From Desulfotruncus arcticus DSM 17038 (GTDB lineage Bacteria > Bacillota > Desulfotomaculia > Desulfotomaculales > Desulfallaceae), in contig NZ_FOOX01000001.1 of assembly GCF_900113335.1 (NCBI RefSeq), positions 248,001 to 312,000 of the forward strand: 64,000 bases of DNA. Direction: 5' to 3'. Below, one piece after another: positions 17,054-27,692 of this stretch; position 1 is the first letter of the stretch; every line of letters begins with the position of its first letter. The translations under genes and the position numbers were made by a program. The notes under the pieces were generated by a model that saw only the letters and a program-made list of their open reading frames with translations, did no database searches and was not told the origin of the DNA.

Positions 17054-20000
17054 TTGTTTACTCATTTGCATGTGCACACAGAGTACAGCCTGCTTGACGG
17101 CGCGGCCAGAATCAAGCAGCTTGTTGAAACAGCAGCCCAATCAGGTATGCAATCACTGGCCATTACAGACCATGGGGTAATGTATGGCGTAGTGGATTTT
17201 TATAAAGCCTGCCATAAAAAAGGCATCAAACCAATAATCGGTTGTGAAGTATACGTGGCGCCGCGAACCAGGCATGACCGTACGCCAAGGATAGACGACA
17301 ATTTGTACCATCTGGTGCTGCTGGCTGAAAACGAAACCGGCTATAGAAATCTACTGGAAGTTGTGTCTACAGCTTTTACCGAGGGTTTTTACTATAAGCC
17401 CAGGGTGGATAAAGAACTGCTGGCAGCCCACAGTAACGGGCTAATTGCTTTAAGTGGCTGCATTGCCGGTGAAATTGCCTCGCATGTTATCAAAGGCGAT
17501 TACGGACAGGCCGAACAAAGTGCGTCTGATTACCTGGATATTTTCGGCCGGGACAATTTCTACCTGGAAATTCAGGATCATGGCTTTGAGGATCAAAAGA
17601 CGGCTAATCGCGGACTGTTGGAATTGCATCAAAAAGCCGGTATACCACTGGTAACTACTAATGATGTGCATTATGTGCTGCGTGAACACAGTGAAATGCA
17701 GGATGTTTTGCTCTGCATTCAGACCGGGAAAACTGTGGATGATCCCCGGCGAATGAAATTTCAATCGCAGGAGCTGTACCTTAAAAGTGAGCAGGAAATG
17801 GCGCTACTATTCGGGGAATTGCGCGAAGCCATGGATAATACCAATAGAATTGCGGAGCGCTGCAACGTAGAATTGGAATTTGGACATTTTCACCTGCCGT
17901 TTTACACTGTTCCCGACGGCCATACAGAAGACAGTTATCTGCGTGAACTCTGCCTGAAGGGAATTGAATGGCGTTTTGGTGAAATGAATGAGACCTTGCA
18001 GCAGCGTATGGATTACGAACTTAAAGTAATCAAACAAATGGGGTATTCGGCCTACTTTTTAATCGTTTGGGACTTCATTCACTTCGCCAGAGAGGTCGGC
18101 ATACCGGTAGGGCCGGGGCGCGGCTCCGCGGCCGGCAGCCTGGTGGCATTTGTATTAGGCATAACCAACATTAACCCGTTAAAATATAATCTGTTGTTTG
18201 AAAGATTCCTTAATCCGGAAAGGGTATCCATGCCTGATATTGATATAGATTTCTGTTTTGAACGGCGAACCGAAGTTATTGATTATGTAGCTAGAAAATA
18301 TGGCAGTGACAAGGTAGCCCAAATTGCCACTTTTGGAACAATGGCTGCCAAAGCTGCTATCAGAGACGTCGGACGGGCGCTGGGGATGCCTTATGGTGAC
18401 GTGGACCGGATAGCTAAAATGGTGCCGAATGAATTAAAAATGACTATTGAGAAGGCGCTGAAGGAATCTGCCGAATTAACTGCTGCATACCGGGAAGACG
18501 ATCAGGTTAAAAAACTTATCGATATGGCCTCCCTTCTGGAGGGGATGCCCAGGCACGCTTCAACTCACGCAGCCGGGGTGGTGATTACGCAACAGCCGCT
18601 GACCCATTACGTGCCTTTATGTAAGGCTTCGGAAGGTGCGCTGTCGACTCAGTTTCCCAAGGATCAGGTGGAAGAACTGGGCTTGTTAAAAATGGACTTC
18701 CTGGGATTGCGTACACTGACGGTGATAGCAGATGCCATCAACATGATTTACGCCAACCGGGGGGTAAAAATAGACATTGATGAAATTCCTCTGGATGACC
18801 CGAAGGCGTTTGAACTATTATGCAATGGTGACGGGGTTGGGGTGTTCCAGCTGGAAAGCAGCGGCATGAGAGCTATATTGCGGGATTTAAGGCCGGAAGT
18901 GTTTGAGGACATTGTCGCTCTGGTGGCCCTGTACCGTCCCGGCCCTCTGGGCAGCGGGATGGTTGATGATTTTATCAAAAACAAGCATGGTGAACAAAAG
19001 GTGGTTTATCTTCATCCCAAGCTCGAGCCAATTCTCAGGGACACTTATGGGGTCATTCTTTACCAGGAGCAGGTAATGCGCATTGCCAGCGATCTAGCCG
19101 GTTTTACCCTGGGTGAAGCCGACTTGTTGCGGCGGGCTATGGGCAAGAAGAAGCCCGAGATTATTGCGGGACAGCGAAGCAAGTTTGTTGAAGGCGCTGT
19201 TAAAAACAATGTTGACGCGGAAATAGCCGGGCAGGTATTCGATTTAATGGAATACTTCGCCGGTTATGGTTTTAACAAAAGCCATAGTGCCGCCTATGCT
19301 TTGGTTTCTTATCAAACTGCTTATTTAAAGGCCAATTACCCGGTTGAGTTCATGGCTGCGCTTTTAACATCAATAAAGGACAATACCGATAAGGTGGCTG
19401 TGTTTATTGAAGAGTGCCGCAGAAAGAGTATTGACGTGCTCCCCCCGGATGTTAACGTTAGCGGTGAAAACTTTACTGTGGACGGTGATAAAATTCGTTT
19501 TGGACTGGCCGCCATTAAAAATGTGGGCTTAAATGCAGTTAAGTGGATTATTGATGAAAGGAAAAATTCCGGCCAGCTTTACAAGTCATTTGCGGATTTT
19601 TGCCAGAGAATGAACACAAGAATGGTGAACCGCAGGGTTATGGAGAACCTGATTAAAAGCGGAGCACTTGATTCATTGGGGCACTATCGCTCACAGATGC
19701 TGGCTGCCATAGATGCGGGACTGGGTTTGGCCCAGGCTTCACACAAAGACCGGGAAACCGGGCAGCTATCCCTGCTTGATTTTTGGGGCGAGGAAATAAA
19801 AAATACCTTAGTTGTTGAAATGCCCGATATAAGAGAATTTCCTCAAGGTGAATTGCTAAACATGGAAAAAGAGGCTCTGGGCCTTTACGTTAGCGGGCAT
19901 CCGCTTTCAGAATACCGTGAGTCAATTAACCGGCAAGCCACTCACCAGGTGGCGGGACTGGCTGATTTGGAAGAACGCGCTGAAGTGACGGTGGGCGGGA

Positions 20001-20494
20001 TGCTTGGTGCCATTAAAAAAATTACCACCAAAAAAGGGGATAATATGGCTTTTGCCGTACTGGAGGATTTAACCGGTTCGGTGGAACTGGTTGTCTTTCC
20101 GCGTGTTTACCAGCAGTACGTATCATTACTAAAATCTGACAATCCAATTCTGGTGAGGGGGATTGTTAACCAGAACGGTGATGAATCAAAAATAATTGTT
20201 AATTCACTGGAGATATTAAATAAGAGGAATTTCGGAGAATTATTTATAAAAATTGACCAGGCTTCGCCTAAACTGGTCTCTGGAATACAAGCAATTCTTT
20301 GTTCTTTCCCGGGTGACTGCCCTGTTTATATTTATTTTCCAAAAGAAAAAAAATTAGCCCGGGCCGACCGCAGATTTTGGGTTAACCTTGATACGACGGT
20401 GGTTGATGAACTTGTCAAGTTGCTTGGAATAAACAGCATTAAAATTAAACATTCCATGTCGGATCAGGACCAGGCTGCAGACGTAATTAGTTGA
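17054..20494 (+). CDS. dnaE: DNA polymerase III subunit alpha, DnaE type
   Basis: An 1146-residue C-family replicative polymerase. The N-terminal PHP domain starts FTHLHVHTEYSLLDG. The palm has GPGRGSAAGSLVAFVLGI near residue 353 and the catalytic aspartates in PDIDIDFCFERR near 394. A helix-hairpin-helix region and an OB fold (near 985-1060, VTVGGMLGAIKKITTKKG) follow. It lacks the exonuclease domain of PolC, as expected for DnaE. TTG start at 17054 with GGAGG 8 nt upstream. It precedes mtrB, pfkA and pyk on the same strand, a common Firmicute neighbourhood for dnaE. Confidence 0.96.
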   Translation: MFTHLHVHTEYSLLDGAARIKQLVETAAQSGMQSLAITDHGVMYGVVDFYKACHKKGIKPIIGCEVYVAPRTRHDRTPRIDDNLYHLVLLAENETGYRNLLEVVSTAFTEGFYYKPRVDKELLAAHSNGLIALSGCIAGEIASHVIKGDYGQAEQSASDYLDIFGRDNFYLEIQDHGFEDQKTANRGLLELHQKAGIPLVTTNDVHYVLREHSEMQDVLLCIQTGKTVDDPRRMKFQSQELYLKSEQEMALLFGELREAMDNTNRIAERCNVELEFGHFHLPFYTVPDGHTEDSYLRELCLKGIEWRFGEMNETLQQRMDYELKVIKQMGYSAYFLIVWDFIHFAREVGIPVGPGRGSAAGSLVAFVLGITNINPLKYNLLFERFLNPERVSMPDIDIDFCFERRTEVIDYVARKYGSDKVAQIATFGTMAAKAAIRDVGRALGMPYGDVDRIAKMVPNELKMTIEKALKESAELTAAYREDDQVKKLIDMASLLEGMPRHASTHAAGVVITQQPLTHYVPLCKASEGALSTQFPKDQVEELGLLKMDFLGLRTLTVIADAINMIYANRGVKIDIDEIPLDDPKAFELLCNGDGVGVFQLESSGMRAILRDLRPEVFEDIVALVALYRPGPLGSGMVDDFIKNKHGEQKVVYLHPKLEPILRDTYGVILYQEQVMRIASDLAGFTLGEADLLRRAMGKKKPEIIAGQRSKFVEGAVKNNVDAEIAGQVFDLMEYFAGYGFNKSHSAAYALVSYQTAYLKANYPVEFMAALLTSIKDNTDKVAVFIEECRRKSIDVLPPDVNVSGENFTVDGDKIRFGLAAIKNVGLNAVKWIIDERKNSGQLYKSFADFCQRMNTRMVNRRVMENLIKSGALDSLGHYRSQMLAAIDAGLGLAQASHKDRETGQLSLLDFWGEEIKNTLVVEMPDIREFPQGELLNMEKEALGLYVSGHPLSEYRESINRQATHQVAGLADLEERAEVTVGGMLGAIKKITTKKGDNMAFAVLEDLTGSVELVVFPRVYQQYVSLLKSDNPILVRGIVNQNGDESKIIVNSLEILNKRNFGELFIKIDQASPKLVSGIQAILCSFPGDCPVYIYFPKEKKLARADRRFWVNLDTTVVDELVKLLGINSIKIKHSMSDQDQAADVIS

Positions 20495-20564
20495 CTTTGG
20501 CTTTAGAATTAATGGTATGATAAAGTAAAGGGGAAACAACATAATTTTTAAAGAGGTGAAACAA

Positions 20565-20798
20565 TTGGCTGTATTACCTGAAATAACTGGTGAATATGTT
20601 GTAATTAAAGCACTTGAAAACGGGGTTACAATAATAGGTTTAACCCGGGGTCGCGATACCAAATTTCACCATTCTGAAAAGCTGGACAAAGGTGAGATTA
20701 TGATCGCTCAGTTTACCGAGCACACTTCCGCCATAAAAATTCGTGGACGTGCAGAGCTTCTAACAAAGCATGGTAAAATGAAGACTGTTGAAGACTAA
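20565..20798 (+). CDS. mtrB: Trp RNA-binding attenuation protein (TRAP)
   Basis: A 77-residue protein closely like Bacillus Mtr[32 protein letters not shown] and [22 protein letters not shown] forms an 11-subunit ring that binds tryptophan and wraps RNA at (G/U)AG repeats to attenuate trp transcription and block translation. The start is TTG 20565 because AGAGGTG (20552-20558) lies 6 nt before it; the GTG at 20556 is part of that site. A strong terminator follows directly, so it is a monocistron. No trp gene is in the window. Confidence 0.93.
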   Translation: MAVLPEITGEYVVIKALENGVTIIGLTRGRDTKFHHSEKLDKGEIMIAQFTEHTSAIKIRGRAELLTKHGKMKTVED

Positions 20799-20799
20799 T

Positions 20800-20825
20800 A
20801 TCCAGAGTTTGCTCTGGATTTTTTT
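20800..20825 (+). terminator. Rho-independent terminator after mtrB
   Basis: ATCCAGAG / CTCTGGAT (20800-20807, 20812-20819) with a 4-nt loop and seven T. Confidence 0.92.
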
Positions 20826-20875
20826 CGATTGAATCCCGGTAAAAATTAAATTGCATATTTAAGACGGGAAAGTAA

Positions 20876-21901
<1,026 letters not shown>

Positions 21902-21926
21902 TCACCGCCAAAGGAGGTAGCTAAAT

Positions 21927-23678
21927 TTGCGCCGCACAAAAATAGTGTGTACCATTGGCCCGGTCAGTGAATCCGTTGAATTGATGGAGAAAATGATGCT
22001 GACGGGAATGAATGTGGCCAGACTGAATTTTTCCCACGGCACTCACGAAGAACATGCGAAACGCATCAAGGCAATTCGCAAGGCTGCCGGCAATGTTGGT
22101 AAAAACGTAGCAATTATGTTGGATACAAAAGGCCCGGAAATACGGCTGGGCCTGCTGGAAAAAGAGCCGGTGGAATTAAAGGCGGGAGCTGAAGTATGCT
22201 TAACCACCGATAATGTTAAAGGTACCGAACAATTATTACCGGTCACGTATAAGGGGCTGCCCGGTGATGTAAAGACCGGTGATAGAATATTGATTTCAGA
22301 CGGATTAATTGCACTGCGTGTCCAGTCTGTAGATGGGCCTAAAATTTTTTGTATAATAGAGAACGGTGGGAAAATTACCAGTCAAAAAGGTGTTAATGTA
22401 CCCGGTGTAAATGTAAGCCTGCCGTCTCTAACCGAAAATGACAAAACAGATATAATCTTTGGCATTGAAAATAATCTGGATTTTGTCGCTGCGTCCTTTA
22501 TACGAAAAGCTTCCGATGTATTGGCCATTAGAAGAATTATTGAGGAAAACAATGGCTATATGGACATTATTTCCAAAATTGAAAGCAGGGAAGCGGTACT
22601 TAACCTGGATGAGATCATCAAGGTATCGGACGGTATAATGGTTGCCCGGGGCGATTTAGGTGTGGAAATTCCTCCGGAAGAAGTTCCATTGATCCAAAAA
22701 TCTATTATTGAAAAATGCAATCATACCGGAAAACCTGTAATAACGGCAACGCAGATGTTGGAGTCGATGATTCAAAATCCGCGCCCAACCAGGGCTGAGG
22801 CCAGTGACGTGGCCAATGCGATACTGGACGGAACGGATGCTATTATGCTTTCAGGAGAAACTGCTGCGGGGAAATATCCCATCGAATCTGTTGAAACAAT
22901 GGCCAGGATAGCCGCACAGGCGGAATCGGCCATTAAATTTGAGGAACTGCTAAAAAACAAGCGCCGGGCGCTTTCCAAAACGGTAACAGACGCTATCAGC
23001 CATGCCACCGTAACCACGGCATTGGATTTAGGTGCGGCAGCTATTATTTCATCTACCGAGGCGGGCTATACTGCCAAAATGGTCAGCAAGTACAGGCCCA
23101 GAGCGCCAATTATAGCAGCTACCCCGCATACCAAAGTTTTGCGTAAGCTGGCTATAGTCTGGGGTGTTCAGCCCCTGCTGGTGGCGCGAACCGAGGATAC
23201 AGACAGTATGATCAACGCTGCAGTGGAGGTTTCACTTGCCGCCGGTTTAATCAAAGCCGGCGACCTTACGGTAATAACTGCCGGTGTGCCGGTGGGGGTA
23301 CATGGAACCACCAACTTGATCAAGGTACATACTGTTGGCGATATTATAGCCAGGGGAACAGGTATTGGCAATAAAGCTGTTACCGGCAGTGTTTGTGTGG
23401 TTGGAAGCTGGCGTGAAGCAAAAGAGAGGCTGCGTGCAGGGCAAATACTGGTTACTTACGATACTGACCGTGATTTTATTCCCGCTATTGAGAAGGCAGC
23501 GGCAATTATTACCGAGGTGGGCGGCCTTACCTCACATGCCGCCATTGTCGGTCTTGAATTTGGGATACCGGTAATAGTCGGGCTGGAAGGGGCAACGTCG
23601 ATTATCCCTGACGGAGAAATTGTAACGGTAGACGGTCAAAGGGGCCTGGTTTACAAAGGTACCGCCAGGGTATTGTAA
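21927..23678 (+). CDS. pyk: Pyruvate kinase with C-terminal PEP-utiliser domain
   Basis: Converts PEP and ADP to pyruvate and ATP. TKIVCTIGPVSES, MNVARLNFSHGTHEEH and MVARGDLGVEIP are in the barrel, and KPVITATQMLESM near residue 272 contains the catalytic Lys/Thr region. Residues about 480-583 are the extra PEP-utiliser domain of Bacillus-type pyruvate kinases with GGLTSHAAIVG, which carries the His of the swivelling domain although the enzyme does not need it. TTG start with AAAGGAGG 8 nt upstream. Co-transcribed with pfkA. Confidence 0.95.
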   Translation: MRRTKIVCTIGPVSESVELMEKMMLTGMNVARLNFSHGTHEEHAKRIKAIRKAAGNVGKNVAIMLDTKGPEIRLGLLEKEPVELKAGAEVCLTTDNVKGTEQLLPVTYKGLPGDVKTGDRILISDGLIALRVQSVDGPKIFCIIENGGKITSQKGVNVPGVNVSLPSLTENDKTDIIFGIENNLDFVAASFIRKASDVLAIRRIIEENNGYMDIISKIESREAVLNLDEIIKVSDGIMVARGDLGVEIPPEEVPLIQKSIIEKCNHTGKPVITATQMLESMIQNPRPTRAEASDVANAILDGTDAIMLSGETAAGKYPIESVETMARIAAQAESAIKFEELLKNKRRALSKTVTDAISHATVTTALDLGAAAIISSTEAGYTAKMVSKYRPRAPIIAATPHTKVLRKLAIVWGVQPLLVARTEDTDSMINAAVEVSLAAGLIKAGDLTVITAGVPVGVHGTTNLIKVHTVGDIIARGTGIGNKAVTGSVCVVGSWREAKERLRAGQILVTYDTDRDFIPAIEKAAAIITEVGGLTSHAAIVGLEFGIPVIVGLEGATSIIPDGEIVTVDGQRGLVYKGTARVL

Positions 23679-23682
23679 AAAT

Positions 23683-23807
23683 GGTATTCGGAATGCAGTA
23701 GTCAGAATTCCGAATACCATAAGAATATGCCCCCAGAAATTTACTATCCTATTGTAATTACGGTTTTTTTATTCTGACTTCTGACTCCTGGCTTCTGACT
23801 CCTGATG
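23683..23807. repeat. GAGTCAG-type intergenic repeat, family R1, copy 6 (bipartite)
   Basis: A perfect 12-bp hairpin GGTATTCGGAAT / ATTCCGAATACC (23683-23694, 23707-23718) encloses GCAGTAGTCAG. About 50 bp on, TTCTGACTTCTGACTCCTGG is followed by CTTCTGACTCCTGA. The hairpin may also terminate pyk transcription. Confidence 0.65.
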
Positions 23808-23871
23808 GTTATAATTTGGCCTCTCTCCTGGATAAGATATTGTATGGAGGGAGGCATTTATTCTGGAATAT

Positions 23872-24465
23872 GTGATGGAGTTCTTTCGAAACTATGGTTT
23901 GGCCGGGCTTTTAGGGGGATTGATAATTGAGGCCATGGGGTTTCCTTTTCCAGGTGGCGTTATGGTTATGTTCTCCGGATTTTTAGTAAATCAAAATGAA
24001 ATGGATTTCTATAAAGTTTTTTTAGTGGCAGTAATAGGGTTTAATATAGGAGCTATTGCTGCATTTTTAATCGGCTGGCGCATGGGAGAATCCATCTTTA
24101 ACAACAAGAGATTTAAGGGTGTCACCAAGAATCAAATTAGCCGGGCACGTAGTTGGATGGAGCATTCTGCACCCTTATTTATTATTGCCGGTAGATTTGT
24201 GCCAATGATAAGCAATCTTACCCCCTATATGGCCGGGGCAAGTGGTTTGAAGTTAGTTCATTTTCTATTTTATAATTTTATTTTCACTGTAATCTGGGTT
24301 TCCGCCAATATTTCGGTTGGCATGGTGTTTGGACAAAAATGGCCGGAGATAGCCGCATACATGCATAACAGTTTACCTCTGGCTATTTTGGCGTTAGTAA
24401 TCGTATATTTCGTGGTCAAGTTTTTCATTAAGCATATTTATGAGGCTAGGAGTGAGAAAATTTGA
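23872..24465 (+). CDS. DedA-family membrane protein
   Basis: A 197-residue integral membrane protein of the DedA/SNARE-associated family, linked to lipid scrambling and undecaprenyl-phosphate or cation homeostasis. Motifs: EAMGFPFPGGVMVMFSGFL near the N-terminus and ARFVPMISNLTPYMAGASG-like FVPMISNLTPYMAGASG in the middle. The GTG/ATG pair at 23872/23875 has no close ribosome site: GGAGGGAGG (about 23846-23853) is 18 nt upstream. A start at CTG 23863 or ATT 23860 (adding 3-4 residues) would fit the spacing better. The stop overlaps the GDSL gene start. Confidence 0.82.
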   Translation: MMEFFRNYGLAGLLGGLIIEAMGFPFPGGVMVMFSGFLVNQNEMDFYKVFLVAVIGFNIGAIAAFLIGWRMGESIFNNKRFKGVTKNQISRARSWMEHSAPLFIIAGRFVPMISNLTPYMAGASGLKLVHFLFYNFIFTVIWVSANISVGMVFGQKWPEIAAYMHNSLPLAILALVIVYFVVKFFIKHIYEARSEKI

Positions 24466-25070
24466 AGGCCATAACTATTGCATTTATCGGTGACAGTATA
24501 ACTTATGGTTATCCTTATGGCCCTGATTACTCGTGGGTTAGCTTGCTTCAGAAGAAAATGCCTTGCAATTTTGAAGCTGTAAACCTTGGCATCAACGGAG
24601 ATTCGTTAATGGACATGCGAAGGCGATTTAAAAGAGACGTTTTAAGTTGTAAAGCAGCATGTGTGCATATACTTGGCGGGGCAAATGACGCCTGGCTTAA
24701 CAGTGAGCCGATGCAATCTCAAAACTTCGTTGATGAAATGATTAAAGAATGCCGGGCTGCCGGCATTAAGCCTGTAATTGGACTACCGACTCCATTATGC
24801 CATAGCCCTTCAGGGGGCGGATCTTTTATACCGTTTGGCGTTGATGAAATGACATTATGGCTTGATCAATTTAGAAAATGGCTTAAACATTATGCATCAT
24901 CCAAGTCCATACCGGTAATTGATTATCATGCCGCTTTTTGTCTTCCGGGTACCAGGCAGGGAGATCCTGCTTATTTTTATGACGAGTGTCATCTTAATCA
25001 CCGGGGTAATGAAGTTATGGCACAAGTTGCCGAGAAAAAACTTAAAGAAATACTTAATTCAATTAATTAA
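24462..25070 (+). CDS. GDSL/SGNH-family hydrolase
   Basis: A 202-residue single-domain SGNH hydrolase. IAFIGDSITYGYP contains the nucleophile Ser (block I), NLGINGDS block II, LGGANDAW block III, and DECHLNHRGN the catalytic Asp/His (block V). Likely an esterase acting on lipid or acyl-carbohydrate; no signal peptide, so cytoplasmic. TTG start overlaps the DedA stop by 4 nt, which indicates translational coupling and perhaps a shared membrane-lipid role. Confidence 0.85.
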   Translation: MKAITIAFIGDSITYGYPYGPDYSWVSLLQKKMPCNFEAVNLGINGDSLMDMRRRFKRDVLSCKAACVHILGGANDAWLNSEPMQSQNFVDEMIKECRAAGIKPVIGLPTPLCHSPSGGGSFIPFGVDEMTLWLDQFRKWLKHYASSKSIPVIDYHAAFCLPGTRQGDPAYFYDECHLNHRGNEVMAQVAEKKLKEILNSIN

Positions 25071-25268
25071 GAACATTTCAAATTTTCCATTTATTAAAAT
25101 AAATATTTTTTTAAAGATCTAGAAGGAATCTCCAAAGAAAAGTCGAAATTAACTATAATTTCAGAACATAAAAACATTTAGAAATTTTAGAACAAGGGAG
25201 TGACCAACTATTCTTTTTTACTTTTTTATTGTATCTCATTATTAATTATTAAAAGGGAGGGCTAATCT

Positions 25269-26873
25269 ATGCTCAATAATAAGGTTTGTTATGATGTACT
25301 AACACCGGTAAACTTTATCAAAAGAAGTGCTGTGGTTTATAAAAATAAAATAGGTGTGATTTATAATGACCAAAGGTACACATATGAGGAATTTTATAAC
25401 AGAGTGAAACGATTGGCCAACGCATTAAAAAACATGGGCATCGGCAAGGGCGACAAAGTAGCATTTATCTGTCCTAACACCCCGCCAATGCTGGAAGCTC
25501 ATTTTGCCGTGCCTATGATTGGTGCTGCCCTCGTAAGTATCAATATTCGTTTAATGGAAAAGGAAGTTTCTTATATCATAAATCACTCTGATGCCAAAGC
25601 CCTGTTTGTGGACAATGAATTTGCCAAACTGGTTAATCCGGGTGCATTAAATAATGTAGCTACTTATATAAATATTTGTGACATTAGTGATGAAAAGCCC
25701 CTTGATGGGATGGATTATGAGGCGTTTTTGGCCACCGGCTCAGAAGACCCTGTTGAAACTGAAGTGGATGATGAATATCAAGTTGCGACTATAAACTATA
25801 CCAGTGGAACTACGGGTTTGCCCAAGGGGGTCATGTATCACCACCGCGGAGCTTACCTGAATGCACTTGGCGAAGCTTTGGAGATAGGAATGAATTCACG
25901 GTCAGTTTATCTTTGGACTTTACCCATGTTTCACTGCAACGGTTGGTGTTTTACCTGGGGAGTTACTGCAGTTGGCGGCACCAACATTTGCTTGCGCAAG
26001 GTTGTTCCGGAGGAAATCTACCGTTTGGTAGAAGTTGAAGGGGTATCACACCTTTGTGCCGCACCTACCGTCTTAATTTCCATGTCCACTTATCCTAAAG
26101 CCAAAGATGTAAAAATGAAACGCGAATTAAATATAATGACAGCAGGCGCTCCACCGGCACCAACAATAATCAAAAATATGGAAGCTATCGGGGCAATAGT
26201 GACCCAGACCTACGGGCTAACAGAAGTTTTTGGACCGCATAGCATTTGTGAATGGCAGGAAGAATGGGATAGCCTGCCCGAGGATGAGCGGGCTAAAATC
26301 AAGGCCCGCCAGGGCGTTGCCTATATTACCGCCATGTATATGGATGTGGTGGACCCTGCTACAATGGAGTCAGTTCCCTGGGATGGAGAGACTATCGGGG
26401 AAATTGTGATGCGCGGCAATAACGTTATGCTGGGGTATTATAAACAGCCGGAAGCAACAGCTGAAGCCTTTCGGGGCGGTTGGTTCCACAGTGGCGACCT
26501 GGCTGCGATGCACCCCAATGGATACGCTGAAATTAAGGACCGTATGAAAGACATCATCATTAGCGGTGGCGAGAACATTTCAACAGTTGAGGTTGAGAAT
26601 GTTATTTATGCCCACCCGGATGTTCAAGAAGTAGCGGTAGTAGGTATACCTGATCCCAAGTGGGGGGAAGTGCCCAAAGCTTATATTGTACCAAGGCCCG
26701 GAAGCGATCTGACAGTGGAAGATATCATTAGTTATTGTAGGGAAAACATGGCCCGGTTCAAAGTTCCCAAAGCCATAGAGTTTGGTGAATTACCGAAAAC
26801 CTCAACAGGTAAGATTATGAAATATAAACTGCGTGAGAAAGAATGGGCCGGCCGCGACCGTAAAGTAAACTAA
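25269..26873 (+). CDS. AMP-forming acyl-CoA synthetase, medium-chain/DmdB-like
   Basis: A 534-residue ANL-superfamily ligase that activates a carboxylic acid to its CoA thioester through an acyl-AMP. A3 motif YTSGTTGLPKGVMYHH, A5 TYGLTEVFG, A8 region ISGGENIS and the catalytic Lys in KTSTGKIMKYKLR are intact. TLPMFHCNGWCFTWGV is typical of the medium-chain and 3-methylmercaptopropionate ligase branch. AAAGGGAGG lies about 9 nt before the ATG. It is a lone gene next to the homocysteine operon on the other strand; substrate uncertain. Confidence 0.87.
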   Translation: MLNNKVCYDVLTPVNFIKRSAVVYKNKIGVIYNDQRYTYEEFYNRVKRLANALKNMGIGKGDKVAFICPNTPPMLEAHFAVPMIGAALVSINIRLMEKEVSYIINHSDAKALFVDNEFAKLVNPGALNNVATYINICDISDEKPLDGMDYEAFLATGSEDPVETEVDDEYQVATINYTSGTTGLPKGVMYHHRGAYLNALGEALEIGMNSRSVYLWTLPMFHCNGWCFTWGVTAVGGTNICLRKVVPEEIYRLVEVEGVSHLCAAPTVLISMSTYPKAKDVKMKRELNIMTAGAPPAPTIIKNMEAIGAIVTQTYGLTEVFGPHSICEWQEEWDSLPEDERAKIKARQGVAYITAMYMDVVDPATMESVPWDGETIGEIVMRGNNVMLGYYKQPEATAEAFRGGWFHSGDLAAMHPNGYAEIKDRMKDIIISGGENISTVEVENVIYAHPDVQEVAVVGIPDPKWGEVPKAYIVPRPGSDLTVEDIISYCRENMARFKVPKAIEFGELPKTSTGKIMKYKLREKEWAGRDRKVN

Positions 26874-26910
26874 AATAAATAATTAGTTGCAAATTTAAAT
26901 ACTTGCATGG

Positions 26911-26946
26911 TTTGTAGGGGAGGACAGGGGCGTCCGCCCCTACAAA
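26911..26946. repeat. GTAGGGG / CCCCTAC hairpin repeat, family R3
   Basis: TTTGTAGGGG / CCCCTACAAA (26911-26920, 26937-26946) with inner GGAC / GTCC lies between convergent genes. It is related to the 7940-7963 hairpin (GGGGCGGAC / GTCCGCCCC, followed by TGCAAAG) and may serve as a two-way terminator. Confidence 0.6.
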
Positions 26947-26947
26947 C

Positions 26948-27691
26948 TTACATCGGTGCCAGCTGTATGTTGCCGGCGGCGGCCAGTTTATCGTTTTTGA
27001 TAACCATTGCCCCGGTAACTGATTTGATGCCCATGGCAAAGTCAACTGCTGACTGCAGATCGGATTCACTTTGCACTAAATTGCCTGTTGCCGTGGCCAC
27101 TGCGTCTGCCAGTGCTGCAGAAGGGGCCAAGACCACCACGGCGTCGGCACGGCCAAAACTTAGCGAATGGCCAACTGTTCCCGAGGAGGTACAAATGCCC
27201 AGCGGAGTTAGGTGAGGTTCAATCTCAATGGCCAGCTTATTGGTAAAAGGAGATGGGCCGGCAAAAATCCCAATTTTCCGCAGTCTGCCGGAACGCAGGT
27301 AAATATCGCCGCCGTTTTCCACAATTACTTCAGAAGACCTTCGACTAAGATATGCACCTACATGATGGGCTATGGATCCGGCCACTGCGGACATCGGGCC
27401 AATACCTGCGGTATTGCCGGCCTCGGCCATGATGCGCACTAATTCCGGAGCGTCCTTACTTACAGGAAACGGTTTTAGCGTAGTTAAAAAAAGTTCATTC
27501 TCATTGATATAGCCCTCAATTTGGGATCTGCTGGTTATAATCTCTTTTCTAATACCTTCAATCAGGGAAGGAGTTATAATTCCGCCCGGTAGGCCAATAT
27601 CCAAGTCTGTTTCCTGAACCGTAACCCTAAAGAAGGACAGATCCTTTTGATTATGAAGCAACCTGTAAGTCCGGTTAACATAATCCGTCAA
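26948..27691 (-). CDS. UPF0280 (COG2122) protein, homocysteine synthesis accessory
   Basis: About 248 residues of the UPF0280 family, an ApbE-like fold. Conserved parts include NRTYRLL, ETDLDIG, GPMSAVAGSIAHHVG and VIVENGGDIYLRSG. A member in Methanosarcina (MA1715) is linked genetically to homocysteine formation from aspartate semialdehyde with the two proteins encoded just upstream here. I place the start at TTG 27691, next to the stop of the preceding gene and before the conserved N-terminus; GGAGG lies 12 nt upstream. A longer frame from 27769 would overlap the ferredoxin-like gene. Last gene of the SAM-riboswitch operon. Confidence 0.85.
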   Translation of the reverse strand: MTDYVNRTYRLLHNQKDLSFFRVTVQETDLDIGLPGGIITPSLIEGIRKEIITSRSQIEGYINENELFLTTLKPFPVSKDAPELVRIMAEAGNTAGIGPMSAVAGSIAHHVGAYLSRRSSEVIVENGGDIYLRSGRLRKIGIFAGPSPFTNKLAIEIEPHLTPLGICTSSGTVGHSLSFGRADAVVVLAPSAALADAVATATGNLVQSESDLQSAVDFAMGIKSVTGAMVIKNDKLAAAGNIQLAPM

Positions 27692-27692
27692 G

